The notes beneath the pieces are model-generated. The model saw nothing but the letters and a program-made list of their open reading frames with translations, was not told the origin of the DNA and made no database searches. Of a stretch of DNA of 64,000 nt, positions 52,475 to 62,032 are shown in pieces (position 1 is the stretch's first letter; every line of letters starts with the position of its first letter). Location of the stretch: positions 186,001 to 250,000 of the forward strand of contig CAWUJH010000003.1 in the NCBI GenBank assembly GCA_963922875.1, given 5' to 3'. Made by a program: the position numbers and the translations under genes. The DNA comes from Ketobacter sp963922875 (GTDB taxonomy: Bacteria > Pseudomonadota > Gammaproteobacteria > Pseudomonadales > Ketobacteraceae).

Positions 52475-53571
52475 TGGCCGCTGATAAAAAAATCAAAAAA
52501 GTATTGGTAACCGCAGGTGGTACAGGAGGTCATGTATTTCCTGCGCTTGCGGCGGCGAAACTATTTGAAAGTCGCGGTATTCAAGTATGTTGGATTGGGA
52601 CAGAGCAAGGAATTGAGTCGAGAATCGTGCCTCAGAACCATATTTACATAGAATATCTCGATATCTCCGGCGTTCGCGGTCAAGGTTTCATTCGCTTGTT
52701 ATGGGCACCATTGAAAATTGCAAAATCAGTTCTGCGTGTAATGGCTATCATTCGGCGTTTTCAACCCGACTTGATTTTAGGTATGGGTGGTTTTGTCAGT
52801 GGGCCAACAGGGCTTGCCGGTTGGCTATCAGGGCGTCCCGTATTCATTCATGAACAAAATGCCATTGCCGGCTTTACCAACAAAATGCTTTCTAAGATAG
52901 CAAAACGAGTTTTTCAGGCCTTTCCTGGTGCATTTCCTGACGGTAATAAAGTTGAAACCACTGGCAATCCCGTGAGAAGCGAAATCGTTGCGGTAGAACC
53001 TCCAGCAAATCGTTACTCGCAAAGACAAGGCGCGATAAGAGTACTGATATTGGGTGGTAGTCAGGGTGCCGTAGCCTTAAACGAAATAGTGCCAAAAGCG
53101 TTAGCACACCTTATATCCAGTATTGACTTTGAAATACTACATCAGGCTGGAAATAAAAATAGTGATACTGCTATTGCCTGTTATGAGTCAGCGGGGGTCA
53201 ACGCAAAAGTTGTTCCTTTTATAGAGGATATGGCCGCCGCCTATGCATGGGCCGATTTAGTGATTTGCCGCTCGGGTGCTTTAACGGTTTGTGAGTTAGC
53301 CGCCGTAGGGGTGGCTGCATTATTAATTCCGTATCCGTTTGCAGTGGATGACCATCAGACGGCGAATGCTCGCTACTTGAGTGAAGCGGGAGCGGCTATT
53401 TTGGTACAGCAGAGTGATTTAGATGAAGCTCAATTAGCCAAGATGATCAAAACAGATTTGTCTGACCGAGCTGAGCTTCAGGCAATGGCAGAAAAAGGAC
53501 GTAAATTGGCTATGACTCATGCCACTGAATTGCTCGTTGAGCGTTGTGAGGAGGTGGCCCTTGGACGCTAA
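52471..53571 (+). CDS. murG: UDP-GlcNAc:lipid I GlcNAc transferase MurG
   Basis: A 366-residue GT-B glycosyltransferase at the inner face of the membrane that makes lipid II from lipid I. Signatures: VTAGGTGGHVFPALA, GMGGFVSGPTGLAGWL, HEQNAIAGFTNK, GGSQGA and the donor-binding CRSGALTVCELAAVG with PYPFAVDDHQTANA. Two ATGs, 52471 and 52474, begin the frame. Its end overlaps the proposed murC TTG start by 11 bases. Confidence 0.96.
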   Translation: MMAADKKIKKVLVTAGGTGGHVFPALAAAKLFESRGIQVCWIGTEQGIESRIVPQNHIYIEYLDISGVRGQGFIRLLWAPLKIAKSVLRVMAIIRRFQPDLILGMGGFVSGPTGLAGWLSGRPVFIHEQNAIAGFTNKMLSKIAKRVFQAFPGAFPDGNKVETTGNPVRSEIVAVEPPANRYSQRQGAIRVLILGGSQGAVALNEIVPKALAHLISSIDFEILHQAGNKNSDTAIACYESAGVNAKVVPFIEDMAAAYAWADLVICRSGALTVCELAAVGVAALLIPYPFAVDDHQTANARYLSEAGAAILVQQSDLDEAQLAKMIKTDLSDRAELQAMAEKGRKLAMTHATELLVERCEEVALGR

Positions 53572-55000
53572 GCGAATAAAGTCCCGGATGATAGAAATTC
53601 CGGAAATGCGGCGCATCAAAACAATTCACTTTGTCGGGATTGGTGGCGCGGGTATGTGTGGTATTGCTGAAGTGCTATTGAATCAAGGGTACCGGGTAAC
53701 AGGGAGCGATGTGAAGCCTAGTGCTAACACGGCTCGCTTGGAAAGCCTGGGTGCTACGGTCTTTATTGGCCACCATCAAGATAACGTTAAGACGGCTAGT
53801 GTTGTTGTGGTGTCTTCAGCGGTTAACCGAGAAAATCCGGAGTGGGTTGCCGCCGAAGAGCAACGAGTTCCAGTGGTGCCGCGAGCAGAGATGCTGGGTG
53901 AATTAATGCGCTATCGTCATGGTGTTGCAGTGGCAGGAACTCATGGAAAAACCACCACGACCAGCTTAATTGCGTCAATACTTGCCGCGGGTGAACTTGA
54001 TCCAACCTTTGTGATCGGTGGCCTGCTTAACAGTGCCGGTACCAACGCTCGTTTAGGGGCCAGTCGCTATTTTGTGGCAGAAGCCGACGAAAGTGACGCC
54101 TCGTTTTTACACCTGCAACCCATGCTGTCAGTTGTGACCAACATAGAGGCAGATCATATGTCTACCTATGGCGGTGATTTTGAGCGTTTGAAAGACACTT
54201 TTATTCAGTTTTTACATAACTTGCCATTTTATGGTTTGGCCGTGGTGTGTATCGATGATCCGGTCATTCGTGCATTGCAACCGCGTATTGCTCGCCCCAC
54301 AGTTACCTATGGTTTTTCTGAAGACGCCGATGTGCGAGCAGAAAACATCAAAATGAATGGAACTCGCTCTCAATTTGACGTTATTCGACAGGATAAAGCG
54401 GGTCGTTTGAGGGTTACATTGAATATTCCCGGTCACCACAATGTTCTGAATGCTTTGGCCGCTATTGCCGTAGCGACCGACGAGGAAATCGGTGATGAGG
54501 CCATCGTTAGCGCGCTGGAGAAATTCCAGGGAGTTGGCAGACGCTTTCAAATCACCGACGACATTGCCTTTAAACAAGGTTTCATCACCTTGGTGGATGA
54601 TTATGGTCACCACCCCACAGAGGTTGCGGCTACACTAAGTGCCGCTCGTGGTGCTTGGCCAGATCGGCGAATTGTGATGATGTATCAGCCGCACCGCTAC
54701 AGCAGGACACGGGATCTTTATGAAGATTTTGTCGCCGTTCTGTCCGATGTGGACTTATTAGTGTTATTGGAGGTTTATAGTGCCGGTGAATCTGTGATTG
54801 CTGGGGCCGATAGCCGCAGTTTAAGTCGCAGTATCCGTCAGCGTGGTGCGGTGGATCCTATTTTTGTGGATGATATTCAACAATTACCCCAGGTGTTGCA
54901 AGACGTGTTGCAGCCCAATGATGTTTTAATTACTCAGGGCGCAGGAAATGTTGGCATTCTGTCGGCAAAACTGGCGGCCTCTGAGCTGGCTGAGGTCTAG
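53561..55000 (+). CDS. murC: UDP-N-acetylmuramate:L-alanine ligase MurC
   Basis: A 479-residue Mur ligase with the family start RRIKTIHFVGIGGAGMCGIAEVL and ATP site GTHGKTTT. It joins L-alanine to UDP-MurNAc. The start is taken as TTG at 53561 because a perfect AGGAGGT (53549-53555) lies 5 bases upstream and the resulting N-terminal extension is like that of Pseudomonas MurC; ATGs at 53588 and 53606 are weaker. It overlaps the murG end by 11 bases. ddlB follows after 4 bases. Confidence 0.94.
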   Translation: MDAKRIKSRMIEIPEMRRIKTIHFVGIGGAGMCGIAEVLLNQGYRVTGSDVKPSANTARLESLGATVFIGHHQDNVKTASVVVVSSAVNRENPEWVAAEEQRVPVVPRAEMLGELMRYRHGVAVAGTHGKTTTTSLIASILAAGELDPTFVIGGLLNSAGTNARLGASRYFVAEADESDASFLHLQPMLSVVTNIEADHMSTYGGDFERLKDTFIQFLHNLPFYGLAVVCIDDPVIRALQPRIARPTVTYGFSEDADVRAENIKMNGTRSQFDVIRQDKAGRLRVTLNIPGHHNVLNALAAIAVATDEEIGDEAIVSALEKFQGVGRRFQITDDIAFKQGFITLVDDYGHHPTEVAATLSAARGAWPDRRIVMMYQPHRYSRTRDLYEDFVAVLSDVDLLVLLEVYSAGESVIAGADSRSLSRSIRQRGAVDPIFVDDIQQLPQVLQDVLQPNDVLITQGAGNVGILSAKLAASELAEV

Positions 55001-55004
55001 TCTT

Positions 55005-55922
55005 ATGACAAGTCAATCATTAGCTGAATTTGGAAAAATAGGTGTGCTTTATGGCGGTGAGTCGGCTGAGCGAGCTATTTCATTGCGCAGTGGCCATGCC
55101 GTTTTGGCGGCATTAAAAGCTTTGGGGGCGAATGTTGTCGGTATTGACGTTCGCTTTAATGACGAATTGTTCAAACAATTAAGCACCATTGATACCGCAT
55201 TTATCGCATTACATGGTCGTGGTGGTGAAGATGGCGTGGTTCAAGGGTTACTTGAGGTGCTCAATATACCTTATACCGGCAGCGGCGTTACCGCTTCCGC
55301 TATCGCCATGGATAAATTGAAGACCAAATTGATGTGGGCTGGACTTGGTTTACCGACCCCTGCTTTTAAATCCATTCAATGTGGCGATGATCTGGAAGGT
55401 TTACTGGATGAGCTGGGTGGTACGGTGATGGTGAAACCACCGCTAGAAGGCTCTAGTATTGGCATGTCCAAGGCCAACAGTGAAAGTGAATTGCAGCTAG
55501 CTATCGAAAAAGCCAAAGAGCATGATGAAGCGATTTTGATAGAGCAGTGGATTACTGGGAAGGAATTTACTTGCAGCATCTTGAATGGAAGAGCATTACC
55601 GGTCATTCGTTTAAAAACACCCCATCAGTTTTATGATTTCGATGCCAAATACAGTGCCACTACTACGGATTATTTAATTCCGTCCGGCTTATCCGAAGCG
55701 CAAGAGTTAGAGTTGCAAAGGTTATCGCTTGCTGCTTTTGATGCGATAGGTTGCAAAGGATGGGGTCGAGTGGACGCCATGATGGATGAAAATGGTAAGT
55801 TTTGGTTGTTAGAAGTTAATACTGTACCGGGTTTGACGGACCACAGTTTGGTTCCGATGGCAGCAAAAGCGATAAACATGCCATTTGAAGCGTTAATCGT
55901 GGCAATTTTACGAGCTAAGTAG
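55005..55922 (+). CDS. ddlB: D-alanine:D-alanine ligase (DdlB)
   Basis: A 305-residue ATP-grasp enzyme that makes D-Ala-D-Ala for MurF. Signatures: VLYGGESAERAISLRSG, ALHGRGGEDG, VKPPLEGSSIGM and the metal-binding LLEVNTVPGLTDHSLVP. The ATG at 55005 has TGAGGT 8 bases before it. The frame is open upstream into murC but lacks family sequence there. In place of the common EGSSVGV the ATP loop reads EGSSIGM. ftsQ follows after 10 bases. Confidence 0.95.
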   Translation: MTSQSLAEFGKIGVLYGGESAERAISLRSGHAVLAALKALGANVVGIDVRFNDELFKQLSTIDTAFIALHGRGGEDGVVQGLLEVLNIPYTGSGVTASAIAMDKLKTKLMWAGLGLPTPAFKSIQCGDDLEGLLDELGGTVMVKPPLEGSSIGMSKANSESELQLAIEKAKEHDEAILIEQWITGKEFTCSILNGRALPVIRLKTPHQFYDFDAKYSATTTDYLIPSGLSEAQELELQRLSLAAFDAIGCKGWGRVDAMMDENGKFWLLEVNTVPGLTDHSLVPMAAKAINMPFEALIVAILRAK

Positions 55923-55932
55923 GGTCTTAACC

Positions 55933-56694
55933 GTGGCAAGAGGAGCGACATCTAAACAAGTAAGACAATCAGCGCCAACTCGCACGGTGAGAACGCTGCC
56001 GATTTTGTTTTTGTTGCTGTTTGTAGGGGCAGGAGTGGGTCTTTATTTTGGCTCCATGGAATTCTTTGAGCGTTACCCTATTCAAAAAGTAAAAGTCGTG
56101 GGAGAATTAAACTATGTGGACAGAGCAGAGTTGCAAGACAAACTTGCCCCCTTCGTAAATCATAATTTTTTTAGCATTGAACTCGATAAAGTTAAAAATG
56201 TTGCTGAATCATTGACGTGGATCGAGCATGCTGACGCCAAAAAAGAATGGCCAAATACATTGGTTGTAACGCTGCAAGAACGTGTCCCCATTGCGATTTG
56301 GGGTGAAAATGCATTATTAAGTAAAAAAGGTGAAATATTTTCTGCAGATTACGTGCACTTGAACGTAACTTTGCCTACTTTTATAGGCAGAACTGAACAA
56401 GTTGCGATCATTGCAAATCGTTTTTTAGAAATGCAGAAAATTTTACTCGAAGTCGATCTCTCCATATCGATGTTAGAACTGGAAGATCGAGTATCTTGGA
56501 AAGTGCAACTTGATGATGGACTGATGCTGGTTATAGATGAGAAACACAGCTTGGAGAAATTGAAACGATTTACCAACCTGTACCGACTTTTCTCTGACGA
56601 GCAAAAGAAAAAGCTGTTCAAAGTCGACTTGCGATATGAAAACGGCCTCGCGATCAAGTGGAAGAAGCAAAATGGTGACACAAACGCTGCGTAA
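55933..56694 (+). CDS. ftsQ: Cell division protein FtsQ
   Basis: A 253-residue bitopic protein: basic cytoplasmic tail, one membrane helix (about 23-42, PILFLLLFVGAGVGLYFGSM), then a POTRA domain (QKVKVVGELNYVDRAELQDKL) and a beta domain. It bridges early and late division proteins through FtsBL. It starts with GTG. A neutral-to-basic N-terminus of about 22 residues is normal for this lineage. Confidence 0.94.
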   Translation: MARGATSKQVRQSAPTRTVRTLPILFLLLFVGAGVGLYFGSMEFFERYPIQKVKVVGELNYVDRAELQDKLAPFVNHNFFSIELDKVKNVAESLTWIEHADAKKEWPNTLVVTLQERVPIAIWGENALLSKKGEIFSADYVHLNVTLPTFIGRTEQVAIIANRFLEMQKILLEVDLSISMLELEDRVSWKVQLDDGLMLVIDEKHSLEKLKRFTNLYRLFSDEQKKKLFKVDLRYENGLAIKWKKQNGDTNAA

Positions 56695-56761
56695 TATGGT
56701 TGGTTTGGGTGATTCCCATGCGCTTACAATACAAGAACGATCCAATGGCATGGTGAGAGTT

Positions 56762-57997
56762 ATGAACAGCCAAATGATAGTAGGGCTAGACATTGGTACC
56801 ACCAAAGTAGTAGCAATTGTCGGTCAAGTTAAAGACGGTGGTTTGTTAGAAATCGTGGGTATCGGCTCCTGTCCGTCGCGGGGGCTAAAAAAGGGTGTGG
56901 TCGTCGATATAGAATCTACAGTGCAATCCATTCAGCGCGCAGTTGAAGAAGCCGAGCTTATGGCAGGTTGTCAGGTTCACTCAGTTTATGTGGGGATCGC
57001 CGGTAGCCATATTCGTAGTCTGAACAGTCATGGGATAGTGGCTATTCGTGATCGGGAAGTGAATCGTGCTGATTTGGAGCGAGTCATTGATGCGGCCCAA
57101 GCGGTGCCGATTCCAGCGGACCAAAAAGTTCTTCATATATTACCCCAGGAATACATTATCGACGCTCAGGAAGGTATTAAAGAGCCGCTGGGTATGTCAG
57201 GGGTAAGATTAGAGTCGAAGGTGCACTTGGTTACCTGTGCTGTCAATGCGGCACAGAACATCGTACGTTGTGTTCAACGATGCGGTCTGGAAGTAGAAGA
57301 CATTATTTTGGAGCAACTAGCGTCTTCATACGCTGTGCTTACGGAAGATGAAAAGGAGCTCGGTGTATGTATGGTGGATATTGGTGGTGGAACTACCGAT
57401 ATCGCCGTGTTCACTGAAGGTTCCATCCGGCATACCGCCGTGATTCCCATCGCCGGAGATCAGGTTACCAATGATATTGCCATGGCATTACGAACTCCCA
57501 CTGAACATGCCAACGATATAAAGGTCAAATATGCCTGTGCGTTGACGCAATTGGCGGGACCCGATGAAATTATTAAAGTGGCGAGCGTCGGCGACCGTCC
57601 ACCCAGGGAATTATCACGACAAGCATTAGCCGAAGTAGTAGAACCGCGCTATGACGAGTTGTTTTCTCTGGTACAGGCTGAATTAAGACGCTCTGGTTAT
57701 GAAGATCTGATTGCTGCCGGTATTGTCTTAACCGGTGGTTCTTCAAAAATGGAAGGTGCGGTGGAACTTGCTGAAGAAATCTTCCACATGCCCGTGCGTT
57801 TAGCGTCACCCCAGAGCATTTCCGGATTAACGGAGATGGTTAAAAATCCCATTTATTCCACCGGGGTTGGATTATTAAAGTACGGTCAAAAGCAGTTCGA
57901 AGCTGGCAAAGTAACTAATCATCAAAGCAAACTAATTGCGGAACCAGAAATTTCCCTGTTTGCCAAATTAAAGAACTGGATTAAAGGAAATTTTTAA
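56762..57997 (+). CDS. ftsA: Cell division protein FtsA
   Basis: A 411-residue actin-like ATPase that tethers FtsZ to the membrane. Phosphate-binding motifs: IVGLDIGTTKVVAIVG (about 6-21), VDIGGGTTDIAVF and GIVLTGGSSKMEG. The C-terminal amphipathic helix is visible (FAKLKNWIKGNF). The start is best at the ATG at 56762; the same frame is open back to 56636 inside ftsQ, and ATG 56750 is a close alternative. Confidence 0.95.
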   Translation: MNSQMIVGLDIGTTKVVAIVGQVKDGGLLEIVGIGSCPSRGLKKGVVVDIESTVQSIQRAVEEAELMAGCQVHSVYVGIAGSHIRSLNSHGIVAIRDREVNRADLERVIDAAQAVPIPADQKVLHILPQEYIIDAQEGIKEPLGMSGVRLESKVHLVTCAVNAAQNIVRCVQRCGLEVEDIILEQLASSYAVLTEDEKELGVCMVDIGGGTTDIAVFTEGSIRHTAVIPIAGDQVTNDIAMALRTPTEHANDIKVKYACALTQLAGPDEIIKVASVGDRPPRELSRQALAEVVEPRYDELFSLVQAELRRSGYEDLIAAGIVLTGGSSKMEGAVELAEEIFHMPVRLASPQSISGLTEMVKNPIYSTGVGLLKYGQKQFEAGKVTNHQSKLIAEPEISLFAKLKNWIKGNF

Positions 57998-58075
57998 TTC
58001 AGACGAAGACAATCACGATTTATACAAGCTCTAACAAGAGAACCATAGCTGAAGCAAAAGGAAGGGGAGAGAAAA

Positions 58076-59248
58076 ATGTTTGAACTAGTCGATAACGTTC
58101 CTCAGAACGCAGTGATAAAAGTTGTAGGTGTGGGTGGCGGCGGTGGTAATGCCGTAGAACACATGCTTAATAATGAAGTTGACGGTGTAGAATTTATTTG
58201 TGCCAACACTGATGCCCAAGCTTTGAAGGATATGAATTCAAAGACTGTGCTGCAGTTAGGTGGCACGATTACCAAAGGTCTAGGGGCTGGCGCGAATCCT
58301 AACGTGGGTCGTGACGCTGCATTAGAAGACCGCGAACGTATTCGCGAAGTGCTTGAAGGTGCTGATATGGTCTTTATCACCGCTGGCATGGGTGGTGGTA
58401 CGGGGACCGGTGGAGCGCCCATCGTTGCCGAAATTGCTAAAGAAATGGGCATTCTAACGGTAGCGGTTGTAACAAAGCCTTTCCCTTTCGAAGGTAGCAA
58501 GCGGATGAAGGTTGCACTCGACGGGATGAAAGAGTTGAGCCAGAACGTCGATTCACTCATTACCATTCCGAATGAGAAGCTGTTGGCAGTATTGGGTCCA
58601 AAGACCAGCTTGTTGGATGCCTTCAAAGCCGCCAACGATGTGTTGTTGGGAGCGGTACAGGGGATAGCTGATTTGATTATCCGACCGGGTATGATCAATG
58701 TGGATTTCGCTGATGTGCGCACAGTTATGTCCGAAATGGGCATGGCAATGATGGGTACTGGCTACGCAACCGGTGAAAATCGTGCCCGTGAGGCAGCCAA
58801 AGCAGCTATTCAAAGCCCTCTGCTAGAGGATGTAAATCTAGATGGAGCACGTGGAATTCTCGTGAATATCACGGCCAGTGAGAGTCTATCTCTTGGCGAA
58901 TTCTCCGAAGTGGGTGACACCGTTGAGGAGTTCGCCTCAGATAACGCTACGGTGGTCGTGGGTACGGTGATTGATCCGTCCATGGGCGAAGGCTTGAGAG
59001 TAACGGTAGTGGCTACCGGGTTGGGTGCTGCGGTTCAGGAGCAAGCTCCGGTCCGAGTTGTTGAAACCTCGACTAAACGGTCAGCTCAGCCTGGTGTCTC
59101 AGATTATAAGCGCTATGAACAACCAGCAATGGATAGAAATGCCCGTCGTCGAGCACCAATTGAAGGTCGTGGCCGTCCAATGATGGAGAACGACGCAAAT
59201 CGGGAATATTTGGATATTCCGACCTTTTTGCGACGTCAAGCTGACTAA
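58076..59248 (+). CDS. ftsZ: Cell division protein FtsZ
   Basis: A 390-residue tubulin homologue. The GTP-binding signature GGGTGTG is at 106-112, followed by the T7 loop region NVDFADVRTVM; a linker (about 317-375) leads to the C-terminal conserved peptide YLDIPTFLRRQ that binds FtsA and ZipA. A strong GGAAGGGGAGAG ribosome site precedes it. The 78-base gap after ftsA may hold an extra promoter, which I could not resolve. Confidence 0.97.
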   Translation: MFELVDNVPQNAVIKVVGVGGGGGNAVEHMLNNEVDGVEFICANTDAQALKDMNSKTVLQLGGTITKGLGAGANPNVGRDAALEDRERIREVLEGADMVFITAGMGGGTGTGGAPIVAEIAKEMGILTVAVVTKPFPFEGSKRMKVALDGMKELSQNVDSLITIPNEKLLAVLGPKTSLLDAFKAANDVLLGAVQGIADLIIRPGMINVDFADVRTVMSEMGMAMMGTGYATGENRAREAAKAAIQSPLLEDVNLDGARGILVNITASESLSLGEFSEVGDTVEEFASDNATVVVGTVIDPSMGEGLRVTVVATGLGAAVQEQAPVRVVETSTKRSAQPGVSDYKRYEQPAMDRNARRRAPIEGRGRPMMENDANREYLDIPTFLRRQAD

Positions 59249-59283
59249 AAAGGTTAAAAAGTACACAAAACGAAGTAATTTGT

Positions 59284-59312
59284 TTGGCGATTGTTACAAA
59301 AACTGATAGTAT
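59284..59312 (+). promoter_or_regulatory. Candidate promoter of lpxC
   Basis: TTGGCG (59284-59289) and TAGTAT (59307-59312) with a 17-base spacer, and a TG one base before the -10 (extended -10 form). It lies in the 126-base gap between ftsZ and lpxC and leaves a leader of about 55 bases. Confidence 0.45.
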
Positions 59313-59374
59313 TCAGCCGACTGAGGGTTTCGTGTCCTTTTAGTAAACTTACTCTTATTAAGTGTGATAAAGAG

Positions 59375-60289
59375 ATGATTAGACAACGTACGCTTAAAAA
59401 TACAATTCGTGCTACAGGTGTTGGCCTGCACACTGGAGATAAGGTCTATTTGACTTTACGTCCAGCGCCAGTCAATACCGGAATCGTATTCTGTCGAACG
59501 GATCTGGACCCAGTCGCCATCATACATGCGGATGCTTGTAATGTAGGTGACACAACCCTATCCACCACGTTGGAAAACGGTGATGTAAAGGTTTCCACAG
59601 TTGAGCATTTGTTATCAGCTATGGCAGGCTTGGGCATTGATAATGCCTATGTGGACCTGAGTGCGCCGGAAGTTCCCATTATGGATGGAAGTTCGGGACC
59701 CTTTGTCTTCCTGCTGCAGTCCGCAGGCATCGAGGAGCAAAATGCTCTTAAACAATTTATCCGCATTAAGCGTAAAGTGGAAGTACGGGATGGCGATAAA
59801 ACAGCCACCTTTTTGCCATTTAAAGGTTTTAAGGTGGGTTTCACTATCGACTTTGATCATCCTGTATTTAAAGGCCGCAACCAAACAATTTCATTAGATT
59901 TTTCAAGCACTTCTTTTGTTAGAGAAGTGAGTCGGGCGCGTACTTTTGGTTTCATGCGAGATATTGAGTATTTGCGTGAGCGTAATCTGGCATTAGGGGG
60001 TAGTGTTGAGAATGCTATCGTCGTCGATGATTATAAAATACTCAACGAAGATGGTTTACGCTATGAAGACGAGTTCGTGCGTCACAAAGTCCTTGATGCT
60101 ATCGGCGATTTGTATTTGCTGGGTAAGAGCTTGATTGGCGAGTTCAAGGGGTACAAATCAGGTCATGCATTAAATAATATGTTATTGCGTGAGTTGCTCA
60201 AGCAGGAAGATGCTTGGGAAATCGTCACCTTTGACGACGAAAAAGTGGCCCCCATCTCTTATGCCAAACCGATATTTTCAGCTCACTAG
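59375..60289 (+). CDS. lpxC: UDP-3-O-acyl-N-acetylglucosamine deacetylase
   Basis: A 304-residue zinc deacetylase, the committed step of lipid A synthesis. The zinc ligands are H78 in VEHLLSA and H237 and D241 in RHKVLDAIGD. The length equals E. coli LpxC when the start is at the ATG at 59375; upstream in-frame codons back to 59291 fall in the probable promoter and leader. It closes the dcw cluster. Confidence 0.97.
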   Translation: MIRQRTLKNTIRATGVGLHTGDKVYLTLRPAPVNTGIVFCRTDLDPVAIIHADACNVGDTTLSTTLENGDVKVSTVEHLLSAMAGLGIDNAYVDLSAPEVPIMDGSSGPFVFLLQSAGIEEQNALKQFIRIKRKVEVRDGDKTATFLPFKGFKVGFTIDFDHPVFKGRNQTISLDFSSTSFVREVSRARTFGFMRDIEYLRERNLALGGSVENAIVVDDYKILNEDGLRYEDEFVRHKVLDAIGDLYLLGKSLIGEFKGYKSGHALNNMLLRELLKQEDAWEIVTFDDEKVAPISYAKPIFSAH

Positions 60290-60314
60290 TTAAGATCGAA
60301 CCTTCCTAATGTTA

Positions 60315-60346
60315 CACAGGTCTCGCTTTTCCCGGCGAGATCTGTG
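60315..60346. terminator. Terminator-like hairpin between lpxC and the DUF721 gene
   Basis: A 12-bp stem with one G-U pair (CACAGGTCTCGC / GCGAGATCTGTG) and an 8-base loop, between convergent genes. The following T run is short on the plus strand (GAAACTTTTCT) and absent on the minus strand. Confidence 0.6.
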
Positions 60347-60355
60347 GAAACTTTT

Positions 60356-60871
60356 CTAATCTCTGCCATAGTTTTCTAAAGTGTTTGCCAATTTGTGCAT
60401 TGAGGACGCTAAGTCTTGATCGACTAAGTTGTTGGCCGTTTCTCGAAGCAGGTTTCTGTTGCGTTCGGATACAGCTTTTACTGAGCGAGTGTAGGCTCGG
60501 TCTAATTTTAGTGGTTGATCGGCGACTTTAATTTTAATGGTGTTTAATGCGCTGAACTGGCTGTGTTTTTTTAGTCTGGACTTAAGTTTCTGTTGAAGAA
60601 AACGCAGTTGCGTTGCTGCGGAGCCGCTATTCGCTCTAATTATGAGGATGCCGTTTTGATATTGGATAAGTTGACAAAATTGACTGAGAGTTTTGGGCAG
60701 ATTCTCCTGCAAGATGAGATTCTGCTCATGGGATTTCGCTCTATCTTGGGTCATGGAAGTGACTTTTTTGTTATAAAGCAAGAGATCTCTAATGTTTTTT
60801 ATGATAACGTCCGTCATGTCTGTGCAATAATTACAAAATGGTAGAAGGAATGGGGTCTTCTTGCCATTCAT
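60356..60871 (-). CDS. DUF721 (DciA-like) protein
   Basis: A protein of up to 171 residues with a DUF721-type core (LIQYQNGILIIRANSGSAATQLRFLQQKL, about 72-100) and a basic, helical C-terminus. DUF721 proteins include DciA, the replicative helicase loader of bacteria lacking DnaC. A DUF721 gene between lpxC and secA is typical of Pseudomonas-like genomes, which supports the call despite weak sequence. The start is uncertain: the ATG at 60871 or the one at 60817 (18 codons later); neither has a clear ribosome site. It converges on lpxC and is divergent from the peptidase gene. Confidence 0.75.
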   Translation of the reverse strand: MNGKKTPFLLPFCNYCTDMTDVIIKNIRDLLLYNKKVTSMTQDRAKSHEQNLILQENLPKTLSQFCQLIQYQNGILIIRANSGSAATQLRFLQQKLKSRLKKHSQFSALNTIKIKVADQPLKLDRAYTRSVKAVSERNRNLLRETANNLVDQDLASSMHKLANTLENYGRD

Positions 60872-60911
60872 TGTGCAGTAAATGGCGAATTAGCTCCAGA
60901 GTAGTCGCATT

Positions 60912-61835
60912 ATGAACATAATAATTTTTAATTCAAAACATGGAGAGTCCCGCACGGTTAGGATAAGACCAGCTTTCCTAATAATCGCCGCGTGTCTTTT
61001 ACTTATCAGTGCTGCAATGATCGGGGCCGGTGCTGTTTACTGGACCAAGAAGCCAGCTACCTTTTCTAAGGATTGGTCGCTTCATGTGAAAAATGATTTG
61101 GCTGAGAGTGCAGAGGATATTAAAGAAACCAAGCAGCGAGCTGAGAATCAGATGACGGCAATGACAGTCCGCATGGCGGAGCTGCAAGCTCGACTCATGC
61201 GATTGGATGCTTTGGGTGAACGGCTTGTAGGTGTGGCAAAATTGCAGGGTGGTGAGTTTGATTTTTCTCAGGCTCCCGCGTTGGGTGGTCCTAATGAAAT
61301 TGAGGCGGACGCTGAGTTGAAGCGCCCGTCTTTTCTCAGTGATTTAGATCAGCTGGCCGCCGACATCGAAACCCGCGAGCATCAGCTGGAAATGATGGAA
61401 AGTTTGCTGACAAATCGTAAGCTGCGTAAGGAAGTGTCTTTAGCTGGACGACCCGTAACCTGGGGTTGGTTATCCTCTCGATATGGGCGCCGCACAGATC
61501 CTTTCACAGGCCGGCCCGCTTGGCATTCTGGTGTGGATTTCGCTGGAAAAGAAGGTGCTGATATTGTGTCGGTTGGCTCTGGTGTGGTGACTTGGGCTGG
61601 TGAGCGTTACGGATATGGTTTAATGGTTGAGGTTAATCATGGTGAGGGATACACCACTCGTTATGCCCACGCGAAAGAACTCGTAGTGAAGGTTGGTGAG
61701 ATTGTGAAGCACGGTCAAACCTTAGCAAAAATAGGCAGCACCGGTCGTTCCACAGGCCCCCATGTCCACTTTGAAGTTCGAAAACACGGTAAAGCCGTCG
61801 ACCCCTCCCGCTACGTTCATCGCGATCGACAATAA
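60912..61835 (+). CDS. M23 family metallopeptidase
   Basis: A 307-residue protein with one N-terminal membrane helix (about 20-42), a coiled coil (about 60-110) and a C-terminal LytM domain (about 185-300). The zinc motifs are complete: HSGVDFAG (H-x3-D) and HVHFEVR (H-x-H), so it should be an active endopeptidase on peptidoglycan. It lies between lpxC and secA, where enterics have secM; the Pseudomonas arrangement is the same as here. It probably acts in cell wall remodelling, but the substrate bond is unproven. Confidence 0.9.
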   Translation: MNIIIFNSKHGESRTVRIRPAFLIIAACLLLISAAMIGAGAVYWTKKPATFSKDWSLHVKNDLAESAEDIKETKQRAENQMTAMTVRMAELQARLMRLDALGERLVGVAKLQGGEFDFSQAPALGGPNEIEADAELKRPSFLSDLDQLAADIETREHQLEMMESLLTNRKLRKEVSLAGRPVTWGWLSSRYGRRTDPFTGRPAWHSGVDFAGKEGADIVSVGSGVVTWAGERYGYGLMVEVNHGEGYTTRYAHAKELVVKVGEIVKHGQTLAKIGSTGRSTGPHVHFEVRKHGKAVDPSRYVHRDRQ

Positions 61836-61847
61836 AAGTTAACCAGG

Positions 61848-61888
61848 TTGGTTGATAGGTGTACTTTAACAGTGCTCCTATTCACCAA
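61848..61888 (+). terminator. Hairpin between the M23 peptidase gene and secA
   Basis: TTGGTTGATAGG (61848-61859) pairs with CCTATTCACCAA (61877-61888) over 12 positions with one mismatch and one G-U pair; the loop is 17 bases. No T run follows, so it could be a weak terminator, an mRNA-stabilising end or part of a secA leader. The rest of this 197-base gap shows nothing I can name. Confidence 0.4.
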
Positions 61889-62032
61889 TCTGTTGCGTAA
61901 ATACTTTATCCTAATACAAAAATAACGTTAGAATTGCCTCCTTCAAAGTATTTCCCTGCCTATTATGGAGCTGATTTCTTTATAGGCTGGTTTTTTTGAA
62001 TCAAATGTCTCTGTATAAAGAAGTGAATACCT

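Noticed and set aside
58102..58743. A 213-codon minus-strand open frame opposite ftsZ
   Set aside because: It lies wholly antisense to a highly conserved gene, and its Pro/Ser/Ala-rich translation is the usual shadow of ftsZ codons. No ribosome site or homology pattern.
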